This document shows, in pieces, positions 45,367-55,462 of a stretch of DNA of 64,000 bases. Under the pieces are notes generated by a model. That model had not been told where the DNA came from. It made no database searches and worked only from the letters and a program-made list of their open reading frames with translations. The position numbers and the translations under genes are program-made. The DNA is from Anomaloglossus baeobatrachus (lineage: Eukaryota; Chordata; Amphibia; Anura; Aromobatidae), in contig NC_134358.1 in assembly GCF_048569485.1 (NCBI RefSeq), forward strand, positions 221,275,628 to 221,339,627. Direction: 5' to 3'. The number at the start of each line of letters is the position of its first letter. Within the stretch, counting starts at the first letter, position 1.

Positions 45367-47294
45367 CCAAAACATGCAGCAAATAAATCTATAATAAAGG
45401 TGTTCCCTGTAGATTCAGTAATGATCTACCTGAAGCCAGGTGTGCTTTTTCCCAGAGTATCACAGTATCCCTTTAAATCAGTCCCAGGAGATTTCCCAAG
45501 ATACTGCCCACAGTCCGGCTGCAGCAAGGAGTCTGCCCCAACCTTCCCTAATGACACAGGGGGGAGCCCCGGACTGCTTGTTTTTGTTGCAATGATTTCC
45601 AGTCCCAAGCCATCTATTTTAATGATGCTCTCGCTCTCCTGCAGGGATGTGTGGGAAGGTATACAGTATGCTGCTAGTTATCACAAGTTGTAAAAGAAGG
45701 GAAAAAAAAAGGTAGTTTCAGGAGGTTTACAAAGCTGTTTCTGTCTTATGTACTAACAAGTGCTTTTTCCCGCTGGTGGAGTGGATTTTGTTTAATCCTT
45801 AGAGTTCAAAATTTCATAGGAGATTATCAATAGTATTATGCTGCTATTTAAATAATTAAATTAATTTTGCAGGGAAAAGTATATTTCTTAAAATATACAA
45901 ATTAGGTTTTTTGATTTTTTTTGTTTTTATGGTTATGTTTTTGTTTTGTATTTTTGCATACAAACTGCCAATATTAATTAGTTTCCTTTTCTTTTGTAGA
46001 TACAGAATATCTATGAACCCTGTTGTAAGGTTTCAAAATGTCACAGTAGAGTATAAGTTATATTTATCGGTTGGTTAATCATATTGTTTACTGGTATAGA
46101 CCTATACATTTTGCCAAAGTAGTATATAAAAACAAAAAATAAAAAGAGAGGAAAAAGATATCTATTACATTTTTCCAGCAGCAGACATATTGGATAGGCT
46201 TTAAAGTTGGCCTTTCTTTTGCAACAGTTATGTCATGTTTATTGGATTATTAGGAATGTAGGAATATATGTCTGTTATAGGAATGATCTCACCTATATTT
46301 CTTTTAGTTTTGTTTTTATAGATGAAACCAGATGGTGGTCGATTCTGCACTGGATATGCTACGGTTTGCACAACATGAGGTAGTCTAAATTTAGGCCACT
46401 CCCTCCCCTCCTATCGGTACAGGTGAAAGTGACGCATTAATGCCTCTCTAAATGGGTGGAGCAGTATTAGGTAAGAGTCAAAATGTATATGTAGGATGTA
46501 GATCTTTCCTGTTGTCAAATAAGCTAGGTATGCCAAAAAGAAAGTCTAGATCTGAGTTGATGGAATCGGATGGAGATCCCCGCACAGGTGCAGCTGACCA
46601 AGAAGCAGTGAGCGGGCCTAGAGTTGAGGAGTCCTTTGCCATGCATAAAGACCATGCCTCGGTGACATCTGTCACGTCAGTGACTTCTGTCACTCCTTGT
46701 GTTCTTAAATCCCTACAGGATCAAGTGAACCAATAAGGAGTGGAGTGCAAGACGCAGGGAGCTGGCTGACTGAGGAAGGTCTGTGGATGAAGGGCGGTAA
46801 GCTTTCTCTGCCATGAGATCTCTTCTTAATGATGGCCCAAGTAACATGTACTAACATCTGTGAAAGTTGGATATCAGTGTGCGCTTTGGTGACGCCAGGG
46901 TTCAGTACCCAGGTAGACAAACTCACCCGGTCTTGTGAAGCACGTTCTTAAAACAATGAGGAAAAACTGTAAAGAGTCCGTAGAAACACCCTGCACCTGC
47001 TCTACCCATTCTTAAAGACTGCAAACTGATTATAGATGTTTATCATGAGCACGTTGTATGCAAGTCTGTGCGTGTTGTGTAGATTTCTTTCCAGGTCTGG
47101 TCAAAGGCTTCCCAGTGTAGAAAACGACATCATTGCTGAAAATCCACATAATGCAAGTGGTATGTAAAAAAAAAACAACTAATAAGTTGTAAATCAATGC
47201 GTGTTTTGTTTCTCTTTAGTGTGTGTTTTGTTTCTCTTTAGTAATAAACAGGTTCCAATGTAAAAAAATTTTTTTGGTCTAGCCTAAAGCATGT
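45367..47294 (+). pseudogene. pol: Decayed pol region of the fossil
   Basis: Directly after gag there is a stretch with faint reverse-transcriptase-like wording, and at about 46318-46450 a piece that reads like the core of a retroviral RNase H. No intact protease, RT or integrase is present and much of pol must be missing. The AT-rich segment 45690-46300 has no recognisable coding content. A short frame at 46530-46736 ends with four repeats of SVT and matches nothing I know. Confidence 0.45.
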
Positions 47295-47309
47295 ATAATT
47301 TTCATATGA
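47295..47309. repeat. 15-bp target duplication of PLE B (left)
   Basis: ATAATTTTCATATGA, repeated exactly at 50755-50769. Confidence 0.9.
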
Positions 47310-47377
47310 GCAATAAAAAAGGAAAAAAACATCAGGCACTCACCAGTTGCTGCTTGTGCAAGTTTTGTTGTTTTATT

Positions 47378-47511
47378 CGTGCAGGTTACAAGTGCATGGA
47401 GTGGAGGGGAGGGAGTGGACGCTACACACGTCCAAAGACTTTTTCGTGCAGGTTACAAGTGCATGGAGTGGAGGGGAGGAAGTGGACGCTACACACGTCC
47501 AAAGACGACGG
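47378..47511. repeat. 67-bp tandem duplication in PLE B 3' region
   Basis: CGTGCAGGTTACAAGTGCAT starts at 47378 and again at 47445. The two units are nearly identical (GGGAGGGAG versus GGGAGGAAG). They are followed by CCGTTTCGCACC, whose reverse complement holds GCGAAACGG, the PLE terminal motif. Confidence 0.9.
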
Positions 47512-47725
47512 CGGCCGTTTCGCACCTGTCTGGTGCTTCAGCTGGTCTGAACTGAGCTGACATCACATCCATTATATCCACATAATACAGGTGGTTGATG
47601 TCAGCAGTGATTAAAACAGGTTTAAAATCAAACTGCAGTATTACTACTGAATGGAGTGCAAAATAAGCATGTACAAACATATAAAGACATACAATAATTT
47701 TACATATAGCTGGAATCTAGAAAAA

Positions 47726-50095
47726 TTATCCCAAGAATACGCTCAACTCATTTTTATCATTTAGTCCTAATGGACCCAAAGCATTAAACTTCATAATATA
47801 TTCTGCCTCCTTTCTGAGCAGAAGTTTGTGCGTATCCCCACCTCTGGCTGGAGTTTTAACTAGATCAATGCCTATAAATGACAATACATTGGGGTCAGAA
47901 TTATGGACTTCTTTTATATGATTGATTAATCTTGTAGCGCCTATTCCGCTAGAGATGGAATTTCTATGCTCTCTAAATCTTATAAACAAATTTCGAATAG
48001 TTTTGCCAATATAAAAATATTGACAAGGGCAGAATATTACATACACCACCATTTTGGACCTGCAGGTAATCAGACTTTTGACATAATGTGAATGGCCACC
48101 TATTTTAAATGTTCTGCCAACTATATGAAATTGGCAAAAAGAGCAATTGCCGCATCTAAAATTACCTGTAGGGCCAGCATGGTGTAGCCAGGTCAAGGGC
48201 GGTAAATAGCGTTTTTTAATCAGAATATCTCCAATATTCCTGCACCTCCTGTGTGTCACTAGGGGCTTATTAATGGCCATGTCTCTCAGCTCATCAATCC
48301 CTTCGATTATATACCAATTTTTATTTATCACTGATTTTATTGTTCGGTCCATAGGTCCGAATTTAAAATTAAACACAAAACGATCTAGTTGTTTTTTGGG
48401 GGGGAGATTGTTACAATTCCTGACAAGAGATCTTTTTTCAAGCTCTATTTTCTCCTCTGCTTGGGCCTGCATGGAGTTAATTAAATTCAGGGGATAACCC
48501 CTTTCCAAAAAGCGTTGTTTTAGATCTTTTGTCTGAACTTGCAAAGCATCTGTATTATTGGTGATCCTATTCAGCCTTAAAAACTGGCTGAAAGGAACCG
48601 ATTTCAGTACATGCTCAGGATGGGCACTTTTATAATGCAATAGTGTGTTCACTGTAGTCGGTTTCCTGTAGAGCTCCCTTGAAATTAACCCTTCATGGGC
48701 TGTTAATTTGACATCAAGGAACTCAATACATTTATCTCCGAAAAAATGTGTGAACAGCATATTGCAATTATTTTCCGAATTTAAATACGCTACAAAGGAA
48801 TTAAACTGTTCCCTATCTCCATCCCAAATTATCAGGACATCGTCCACAAATCGCATGTACTTTTTTATATGTTTGATATATGGATTGATGGGACTGTAAA
48901 TTAAACGATCTTCAAGGTGCGCCAGAAACAAATTCGCAAAAGTACATGCCACCGGAGTCCCCATTGCTACCCCACTATTTTGTTGGTACCAAGTGTGCCC
49001 AAATTTGAAAGTGTTATGTTTTAAGACCAAATTCAAAGCCTCTTCAATAAAATTAATTAAATGGGCATCTTCACCAAGCTCTCTCAACATATCTGTAATG
49101 CTGTCTATTCCAAGGTTCTGTGGAATCCTTGTGAATAGGCTTTCCACATCTAAGGAAGCCCAATTAAATGTTTCTTGCCACTCGAATTGTTCAAGCTGCT
49201 CAATCAAATCCCTTGTATCCCTTACAAAAGATGGAATTGTTTTTAGTAATGGATGCAACAGCCAGTCAAGATATGCTGAAAGTGGTTCGGTGAGAGATCC
49301 CACTCCCGAGACTATTGGTCTGCCTGGTGGTCTCTGTTCACACTTGTGTACCTTTGGTAGCCAATACCAGTGCGGTTTTGTTGGGAAATCAGGAAAGAGT
49401 TTTTCAGCTCTATTTTTTGTTATAAGGCCAGTTGTTATCTGCCTATTCAAAAAACTGCGTAATTTTTCTTTAATTTTACCTGTAGGGTCACCAGTTAGTT
49501 TCTGATAAACTGTGCAATTATCTAGATGTTTTTTTGATTCTGCTAAATAATAATCGGTGGTCATAAGCACAGTGGCACCTCCTTTATCCGCTTTTCGTAT
49601 CGTTACATTCTTGAAGGATTTAATTTTTTCTAGTGCTGCTCTTTCTGAACTAGATAGATTATTCTTCATATTAGGGTATTTTAACGCTTTTATATCCCTC
49701 AATACTACTTCCTGAAATAAATCGATACTATTACCAGGGGATATAGGTGGGATAAAAGTAGATTTTAAACCTCCAGTAAATTTAGTGCTATTGTCTAGAT
49801 TGCTCTCTATAGCTGAAACGTTTGCCACATTAATTTTATCATCTGTTATACTCAACAGATGCAAAGCGTCCTCAGCTACCTTCCCAATTTCTGAACCCAT
49901 CAGAGAAAAACCAAGGGGACCTATATTACATTGCCTTTCATCAGCTTGTTTTTGAGTCGATTTATTATCTGCGTTAAAAAAATGTTTTTTTAAATGCAAT
50001 TTTCTGCAAGCTTTGTATAAGTCCACTTCAAATTCCACCATATTAAATGGTTCTGGAATGCAGAAATTTAGTCCTTTTTCCAGGACCGCCAACAT
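47726..50095 (-). CDS. PLE reverse transcriptase with GIY-YIG endonuclease
   Basis: 789 codons from the first Met; the same frame is open a little further upstream (to about 50175). It copies element RNA into DNA at a nick made by the endonuclease. RT motifs: WASLDVESLF with catalytic Asp316, SGVAMGTPVACTFANLFLA (motif B), FVDD at 416-419 with the catalytic Asp pair, and IEFLDVKL near 458-464. Upstream are KADKGGATV (about 168-176) and WYWLPKVHK (243-251), typical of PLEs. A Cys cluster (648, 651, 654: RCGNCSFC) precedes the GIY-YIG domain, with VYV at 684-686, FYIG at 694-697 and RFREH at 706-710. The frame is uninterrupted to the stop, so the catalytic part looks whole. Family: Penelope/Poseidon/Neptune type. 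Confidence 0.93.
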   Translation of the reverse strand: MLAVLEKGLNFCIPEPFNMVEFEVDLYKACRKLHLKKHFFNADNKSTQKQADERQCNIGPLGFSLMGSEIGKVAEDALHLLSITDDKINVANVSAIESNLDNSTKFTGGLKSTFIPPISPGNSIDLFQEVVLRDIKALKYPNMKNNLSSSERAALEKIKSFKNVTIRKADKGGATVLMTTDYYLAESKKHLDNCTVYQKLTGDPTGKIKEKLRSFLNRQITTGLITKNRAEKLFPDFPTKPHWYWLPKVHKCEQRPPGRPIVSGVGSLTEPLSAYLDWLLHPLLKTIPSFVRDTRDLIEQLEQFEWQETFNWASLDVESLFTRIPQNLGIDSITDMLRELGEDAHLINFIEEALNLVLKHNTFKFGHTWYQQNSGVAMGTPVACTFANLFLAHLEDRLIYSPINPYIKHIKKYMRFVDDVLIIWDGDREQFNSFVAYLNSENNCNMLFTHFFGDKCIEFLDVKLTAHEGLISRELYRKPTTVNTLLHYKSAHPEHVLKSVPFSQFLRLNRITNNTDALQVQTKDLKQRFLERGYPLNLINSMQAQAEEKIELEKRSLVRNCNNLPPKKQLDRFVFNFKFGPMDRTIKSVINKNWYIIEGIDELRDMAINKPLVTHRRCRNIGDILIKKRYLPPLTWLHHAGPTGNFRCGNCSFCQFHIVGRTFKIGGHSHYVKSLITCRSKMVVYVIFCPCQYFYIGKTIRNLFIRFREHRNSISSGIGATRLINHIKEVHNSDPNVLSFIGIDLVKTPARGGDTHKLLLRKEAEYIMKFNALGPLGLNDKNELSVFLG

Positions 50096-50163
50096 ATCAT
50101 CATCCAGTGTCTCATTAGTCAGGTTGTAAACTTTTTTCTTTTTATTAGGCTCCGAACTGATTG

Positions 50164-50754
50164 TCAGTCCCTCCAGGAAACAGCTTTCCTTTTCCCTATC
50201 AGGGGCACATTTATTTCTCCTCCGGCCTCTCCTTGTCCGCCTTCTAAAGGGTTAATGGGAAAGTTCATATTAGATCTATCTTCACTTAATCTCCTTTTTC
50301 CCGGGGGTGGTTCCTCCTGACCGCTGGAATCAGAATCTGTTGTCCATGCGGCTCTTTTATTTGATGCAGTTTTAGGTTTTTTCCTTGATTTTCCTTTCTT
50401 ATAGGTAGAGAAACTGTCATTATTTTTATTCCATCTGAAAACAGTTCCAGAATCATAGTCTGCTTTGTCTCTCAAAAACTTCTCTTTTTTGCGTTCTTTT
50501 ACTATTGTTTGATATGGTATTAATTTTTTGTCTAGGTTCTGTAGAAATTTGTTCCACTGATCCTGTGATAAACGCATCTCTAGCTCTTTTCTTAATCTTA
50601 TCAGTTCAGTTGTTATTTTAGCATGCTCTTGCTCGTTTTTTTTCACATCAATGGCACCGCAGAGCATGTGCACCTTTTTCGGCCCAGTATAGGATGTTCT
50701 GAAAGTTTTTTGGTGTTGGGGCAGTGCCCTGAACTTTTCTCCTTTTTCGCATGA
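50164..50754 (-). CDS. PLE N-terminal region, separate frame
   Basis: A minus-strand frame upstream of the RT frame. The nominal Met at 50793 lies in flanking retroviral DNA, so only the part inside the insertion (from 50754) belongs to the PLE. It is rich in Lys and Arg, with a probable coiled coil (KITTELIRLRKELEMRL) and an acidic tail (TDSDSSGQEEPPPG). It ends with a stop at 50164 that overlaps the open stretch before the RT frame. This could be a single frameshift in an originally continuous protein or two overlapping frames; a broken single protein is more likely. Confidence 0.65.
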   Translation of the reverse strand, partial: SCEKGEKFRALPQHQKTFRTSYTGPKKVHMLCGAIDVKKNEQEHAKITTELIRLRKELEMRLSQDQWNKFLQNLDKKLIPYQTIVKERKKEKFLRDKADYDSGTVFRWNKNNDSFSTYKKGKSRKKPKTASNKRAAWTTDSDSSGQEEPPPGKRRLSEDRSNMNFPINPLEGGQGEAGGEINVPLIGKRKAVSWRD

Positions 50755-50769
50755 ATAATTTTCATATGA
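50755..50769. repeat. 15-bp target duplication of PLE B (right)
   Basis: Exact copy of 47295-47309. Confidence 0.9.
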
Positions 50770-50910
50770 TTGACTGATTAGAGAAATAAACAAGTGTATT
50801 TTCTAATTCCAGATCCTAAATCAGGGTTAGTAGTATATGGTTTTCGGTCAGGAGACTGATTAATCCTAAAAGGACACCGAAATTTTGATAAAGCTCAATG
50901 GCAGGACAAC

Positions 50911-51225
50911 ATGGATTCACGCCTCGCATTGCAGAAGGGTCGATCCACCGGAGCTGCACTGAGCGTCCTGCTTATATTTATCCTTTACAAAAAACCTGTA
51001 CAGTCCCAAACCATCATTGCCGAAACAGTTAGAAGAGAGGACTTGGAGAACCTTGAGACATGGGAAAGTCCAACTACAAAGGGTGAGGACTCGCCTAGGG
51101 GTCCTTGGTCTCAAATCGGTGAAGAAATCCCATTCCCCTCTCCACCCATGTCTCAACGTTCAGTCAAGCAGGATTTCCCAACAGATCTTTCTTCCTCTTT
51201 TCCTAAGGGAACACAGTACCCTTAG
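50911..51225 (+). pseudogene. Possible env leader of the fossil
   Basis: A 104-codon frame with an N-terminal hydrophobic run (LSVLLIFILY) after basic residues, resembling a signal peptide, then a polar Pro-rich stretch. Its position between pol and the 3' LTR-like block fits the start of env or an accessory frame. No surface or transmembrane subunit motifs are recognisable, so the call is weak. Confidence 0.35.
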
Positions 51226-52107
51226 TATTTGGAAATGGCAGAAGTGAGTCAAGGGGGGACTGTTGAGGGTACGAATTGAGTAGTCAAAAATACTTAATTC
51301 AGCCATTTCATAGACCCAAAAATGTGGTTTGGTTAATGTAATCTAACCATTTACAAATGTTTTTTGTCTCCTACTAACTCATATGAATATATTCAGTGAT
51401 TTTCCTTAATATAAAATGCTAGCTATGGATTTTCTCATCTCGGGAGAAGTTTTGGAGGAGCCTATTTTATCAGGCTGATGTCTCTCCGGCCTAGTCTGCT
51501 GAGCACTGGCAGTGACACGTGAGTTAACGTCACTGCCAGTGAAACCAATCAGAAACCAATGGACCAGACACAACCGAAGCAGAAAGCGGCCGGTATTCTA
51601 CCCATTATTTCAGAAGGTTTTTTCCAAGTCTGCACCATAAACTGTATGCATGAAGCCTCATCATGTTTTGTTTTGTTTTTTTTTTATCAAGAGCAGATCA
51701 TCCAGGTTCACAAAGTGGCCCTAAGTAGACTAGCACTGACCAAGTATCTTCCTTTTTGTTTCATATCCGGAAAGAAGAACCATGGACAATTTGTAGCAAA
51801 TGTCCTTTTGTTTTTTTGTTTTTTAATTATGTGCTAATTTTTAAATAAGGTCTAGATTTAATTTTTCTTAATCAGGATAATGTGCCTTAATGAAAGTAAT
51901 AACGCCAATTATAATAGCCCCTATAAATCATAAAGTTATTTTTAATGAATAAAATAAGTATTTAAGGGGGGAGTTGAAGTCTGTAGTGTTAAATCAACCA
52001 ACAATCCCATAGAAAGTCCCAGGGGCAGTAAGTCCCAAATAATAAAATATATCTAAATAAGAAAAATTTTAAAATATAAAGTTAATAATATTCACAGATA
52101 TTTTAGT
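51226..52107 (+). other. Fossil 3' non-coding region with purine tracts
   Basis: Contains AAGGGGGGACTG at about 51250, AAGGGGGGAG at about 51965 and, just beyond, AAGGAGGGACTG at about 52109. Such purine tracts prime plus-strand synthesis next to an LTR. Several stop-rich AT segments lie between them. No coding function seen. Confidence 0.45.
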
Positions 52108-52114
52108 AAGGAGG

Positions 52115-52544
52115 GACTGTGGAGTTATAGCTTGTTTGTTCAAACGTAATAAGAATATCTGTGTATATAAATAATCAAAATGTAAATGTAGTTGCATAAT
52201 TATCTGTCTGTCTATGTAGCCATCGCATGGACCCATAGTATAATTCAAAGTTGTGTAATCATGAAGGAGTTAACCAAAGATGATGAGCCAAAATGTGAAG
52301 CTGTAAAAGTGTTATCAGTAATGATCACATAGAAGGAATGTACGGGAGGCAGGCAATGTGATGTGAGAAATTGGGGAGTGAAAAGCACTCCTTGTTAGCT
52401 TCAAGGTTATTCATGCTTACTTATTGTATAATTGGATCTATCGAATTAAACCAGTTCAGTTGATGACGCTGGCTGAAAAGAGAGCATGTCTGTGTTCTTT
52501 GTCTTATATACATTGATATGTATTGGCACTGATATACAGCTGAT
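52115..52544 (+). repeat. 3' LTR-like block of the fossil
   Basis: Begins TGTGGAGTTATAGC directly after a purine tract. It contains an ATTAAA near 52445 followed after about 30 bases by a GT-rich run (TGTCTGTGTTCTTTGTC), the layout of a polyadenylation region. It runs into the right inverted repeat. No matching left LTR was found. Confidence 0.5.
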
Positions 52545-52615
52545 ACGGCACCGTCTCTGGATATCCCAAATGAAGACTCCATTAGCAGTCTTCAACCCAA
52601 ATTCCTCCCTTGACA
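52545..52615 (-). repeat. Right 71-bp terminal inverted repeat of the fossil
   Basis: ACGGCACCGTCTCTGG through CTCCCTTGACA, the inverted counterpart of 42606-42676. ATAT (52616-52619) follows, and then the Tc1 sequence resumes. Confidence 0.9.
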
Positions 52616-53814
52616 ATATGCAGAGCCTTTTGGACTTCAAACCTGATGTGTATTATGATGTCATCCAAAGAGTTCAGTTTTGGTCTATTCTGATTCTCCT
52701 AGTATTTCACAGGCATGCATACAGGCCATGGATGTTCAGTGCATTACTTGCATTTTTAAAAACAATTGTACCTGCTGATATGAGGCCTTTTTTAGATCTC
52801 CAAGGTGCATCTCTGCTTTTGGACAACTCTGCTGATAATTATTTTCACTCCTCTGTCCGAAATGTTGCAGGGAGCACCTGGATATGGCCAGTTTATGGTG
52901 AAATAATGTTCTCTTCACTTCTGGATTATGGCTCCAACAATTCTCACATGAACCTTCAGTAGTTTAGAAATTATTCTGTATTCAGTGCCATCAGTATGTT
53001 TTGCTACAATAAGGCCGCAAAGATCTTCAGACAGCTCACTGGTTTTACCCATCATGAGATGTTTCTTGTGTGGCACTTTGGTAATGAGATACCTTTTTAT
53101 AAGTCATCAGTTGAACCACCTGATATTATTTTTCACGAAGTGGCAGGATTATTTTCTAATTACTGATTGATTTCAGCTGGTGTCATGGCTTCCCATGGGG
53201 TTTTTTTTTGCACCACTCTCTCTTCATATGTTTAATACTTTTTTTCTGTGTAATTACACATCACTAAATTTATGGATGTTTATGGTTTAATTTCTTTGCC
53301 TATGTGGATTGGATGGATTGTTACCAACATTTAGTGAGAAATTCATGTCAATAGATTCTTTAGAAATATATTTACTTAGTTCCAAAAAAATTATTTGTGT
53401 GGATACCAACATGAATGCCACTTAGAGCACTAGGAGATTCATTTTGTTTGGTTGATACTATTTATTTAAATTGCATAAGGTAAGAAAATTGTAGCCATTA
53501 AAAAGCACCTGCCACCAGGTTTTTACCACCTAGTCTCCAAGCAACATATTGTATGTTCATATGTCTCCAAGCAGCGATTTATCACTTACTGGGCTACTTG
53601 CTGTAGTTTTGGTAAAATCCCTGTTTTAGCAGCAGAAGATGATCACTATACAACTAGTAATCCTGCTGCCATGTAGTCATCCATATTCATGAGCTTTGTA
53701 TAACCCCACCCACACCGCTGATTAGCAGCTTTCTGCCAATGCACAGTGTACACAGAAAGAGTTAAATCAGTGGTTTGGATGGCATTATATATAGCTCAGC
53801 ATTCAGAGAATTGA

Positions 53815-54550
53815 ACATGGACGCATGTGATGGAGCATTGTACTCCATGAAAATCATGTTTTTCTTGAACGATATCGACTTCTTCCTCTTCCACTGCTTG
53901 AAGACGTTGTCTTCCAGAAACTGGCAGTAGGTCTGGGAGTTGAGCTTCACTCCATCCTCAACCCGAAAAGGTCCCACAAGTTCATCTTTGATGATACCAG
54001 CCCATACCAATACCCCACCTCCACCTTGCTGGCGTCTGAGTCGGAGTGGAGCTCTCTGCCCTTTACTGATCTAGCCTCTGGCCCATCCATCTGGCCCATC
54101 AAGAGTCACTGTCATTTCATCAGTACATAAAACTTTTGAAAAATCAGTCTTAAGATATTTCTTGGCCCAGTCTTGACGTTTTATTTTATGTTTCTTGTTC
54201 AAAGGTGGTCGTTGTTCAGCCTTCCTTACCTTGGCCATGTCCCTGAGTATGGCACACCTTGTGCTTTTTGATACTCCAATAACGTTGCAGCTCTGAAATA
54301 TGGCCAAACTGGGGGAAAATGGCATCTTGACAGTTTCACGCTTGATTTGCCTCAATTCATGGGCAGTTATTTGGCCCCTTTTTTGCCCAACTTGCTTCCT
54401 TTGACCCTGTTGGCTATTTGCCATGAAACGCTTAATTGTTCGGTGATCACACTTCAAATGTTTGTCAATTTCAAGACTGCTGTATCCCTCTGCAAGACAT
54501 CTCCCAATTTTGGACTTTTCAGAGCCCGTCAAATCTCTTTTCTGACCCAT
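53815..54550 (-). pseudogene. Tc1 (DD37E-type) transposase, partial copy
   Basis: Minus-strand frame 54071-54550 starts MGQKRDLTGSEKSKIG and holds the helix-turn-helix region, the KRGQITAHELRQIKR stretch and the first catalytic Asp (CTDEMTVTLDG). A second segment (to 53815) has VWAGIIKDELVGPFRVEDG and FMEYNAPSHA, where Tyr replaces the second catalytic Asp of the usual QDNAPSHA. The C-terminus with the Glu is missing because the duplicated segment begins here. Confidence 0.8.
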
Positions 54551-55189
54551 TTTGCCAAAGGAAAGGAGGTTGTCTAATAATTAAGCACACCTTATATAGG
54601 GTGCTGATGTCATTACACCACACCCCTCCTCATTACAGAGATGCACATCACCTGATTTACTTAATTGGTAGTTGGTGCTCAAGCCTATACAGCTTGGAGT
54701 AGGACAACATGTATAAAAAGTATCATGTGATCAAAATACTAATTTGCCTAATAATTCTGCACACAGTGTATATATAAACACAGTATAAGCAATACAATTG
54801 TCATTATGACACAGTAAGATTATGTTAGGTGTTAAACTTTTGTTATTTAATGTTGACTAAATAATGTGGATTTTTCATACATATTCTATGGTTTACTAAA
54901 GGCAGAGGAGATAGATAATTTTAATTAATCTACAGTTCAGATTCCTGCTAACCTACAGTTAATTGAAATCTTAGATCTTTTTATTGGGTCATTAGAAAGT
55001 GAGAAATTTCTTTTTAGAGAAATTTGAGCGCTATGAAATTCGTTACTTGGATACCTTATATTATAAGAGAAAGCACTGACAATCATATCAGATAACAGTA
55101 TCTCTTCCCCTGCAAAATGCATACAATTTCACTACTTTTTCAGGAAATAGTTTATATAAAGCTTGTACTTACAGTCTGACTTTTCAGTA
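53815..55189 (-). repeat. Copy of the segment at 60625-61997
   Basis: It starts inside a DD37E-type Tc1 transposase (CGCATGTGATGGAGCATTG), runs through the end of that Tc1 (CTGCACACAGTGTATAT near 54760) and on through about 420 bp of non-Tc1 flank that is also present at 61567-61997 (ACAATTGTCATTATGACACAG). Roughly nine in ten bases match by eye. Because the flank outside the Tc1 is included, this is a duplication of chromosomal DNA, not a transposition. Confidence 0.8.
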
Positions 55190-55462
55190 ATATTCATGAG
55201 CTTTGTATAACCCCACCGACACCGCTGATTGGCAGCTTTCTGCCAATGCACAGTGTACCCAGAAAGAGTTAAATTAGTGGTTTGGATGGCATTATATATA
55301 GCTCAGCATTCAGAGAACTGATAGATCTGCAGCACACAAATAAATTGATTTCATCAAAACTTCAGCAAAAACCTCAGTAAATGATAAATTGCAAAAACAA
55401 GCATCTCTGCATCATGCTGCTCTCAGATGGGGTAGCAAAAACCTGGTGACAAATTCCTTTTA

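Larger units (their letters stand above)
47310..50754 (-). mobile_element. Penelope-like element B with RT and GIY-YIG
   Basis: A 3.4-kb retroelement on the minus strand inside the retrovirus fossil, bounded by an exact 15-bp duplication. It encodes an N-terminal basic region and a long RT plus GIY-YIG protein. Its 3' region (plus-strand left side) has a 67-bp tandem duplication (47378-47511) and the word GCGAAACGG that also occurs in PLE C. The 5' end (at 50754) may be truncated, because the first frame runs open into flanking DNA and no 5' terminal repeat is visible. Confidence 0.9.
42606..52615 (+). mobile_element. Endogenous retrovirus fossil with macro-domain Gag
   Basis: A 10-kb insertion in a Tc1 element, flanked by ATAT. 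Order: inverted-repeat end, tRNA-His-derived stretch and a tRNA-Lys-type primer-site-like word, leader, gag (with macro domain, capsid-like part and zinc knuckle), a decayed pol stretch with an RNase H-like piece, an inserted PLE, a short env-start-like frame, purine tracts and a 3' LTR-like block. No second LTR copy is recognisable at the left, so LTR dating is not possible. The element is clearly broken: about one break in gag, pol largely lost, env mostly absent. Class is uncertain (gamma/epsilon-like by the single CCHC knuckle and capsid look). Confidence 0.75.
42310..53395 (-). mobile_element. Tc1-like transposon split by a retrovirus fossil
   Basis: The minus-strand sequence left of 42605 and right of 52616 joins into one transposase stretch. 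The right part gives a LNSLDDIIIHI-like reading, and the left part continues with NTIHTVKFGG, then GIGNLHITEGRMNGQMYQDI. The junction word is GATAT/GCAGAG with ATAT on both sides of the insertion. Right flank to about 53395 is the 5' non-coding part of the element. The transposase has many stops. The outer ends are not sharply identifiable, so limits are approximate. Confidence 0.65.
53498..55462. mobile_element. MITE carrying a 1.4-kb duplicated segment
   Basis: Left end AAAAAGCACCTGCCACCAGG and right end CCTGGTGACAAATTCCTTTT are inverted, and GGTTTTTACCACC mirrors GGTAGCAAAAACC just inside. The middle is interrupted at 53815-55189 by a segment copied from elsewhere, flanked by a direct repeat of about 121 bp of MITE sequence (53694-53814 and 55190-55320). 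Confidence 0.65.

Noticed and set aside
46450-46736. Frame with SVTSVTSVTSVT as a host protein
   Set aside because: It lies in the decayed pol region of the retroviral fossil, is short, and the repeat is a simple GTCACx expansion.
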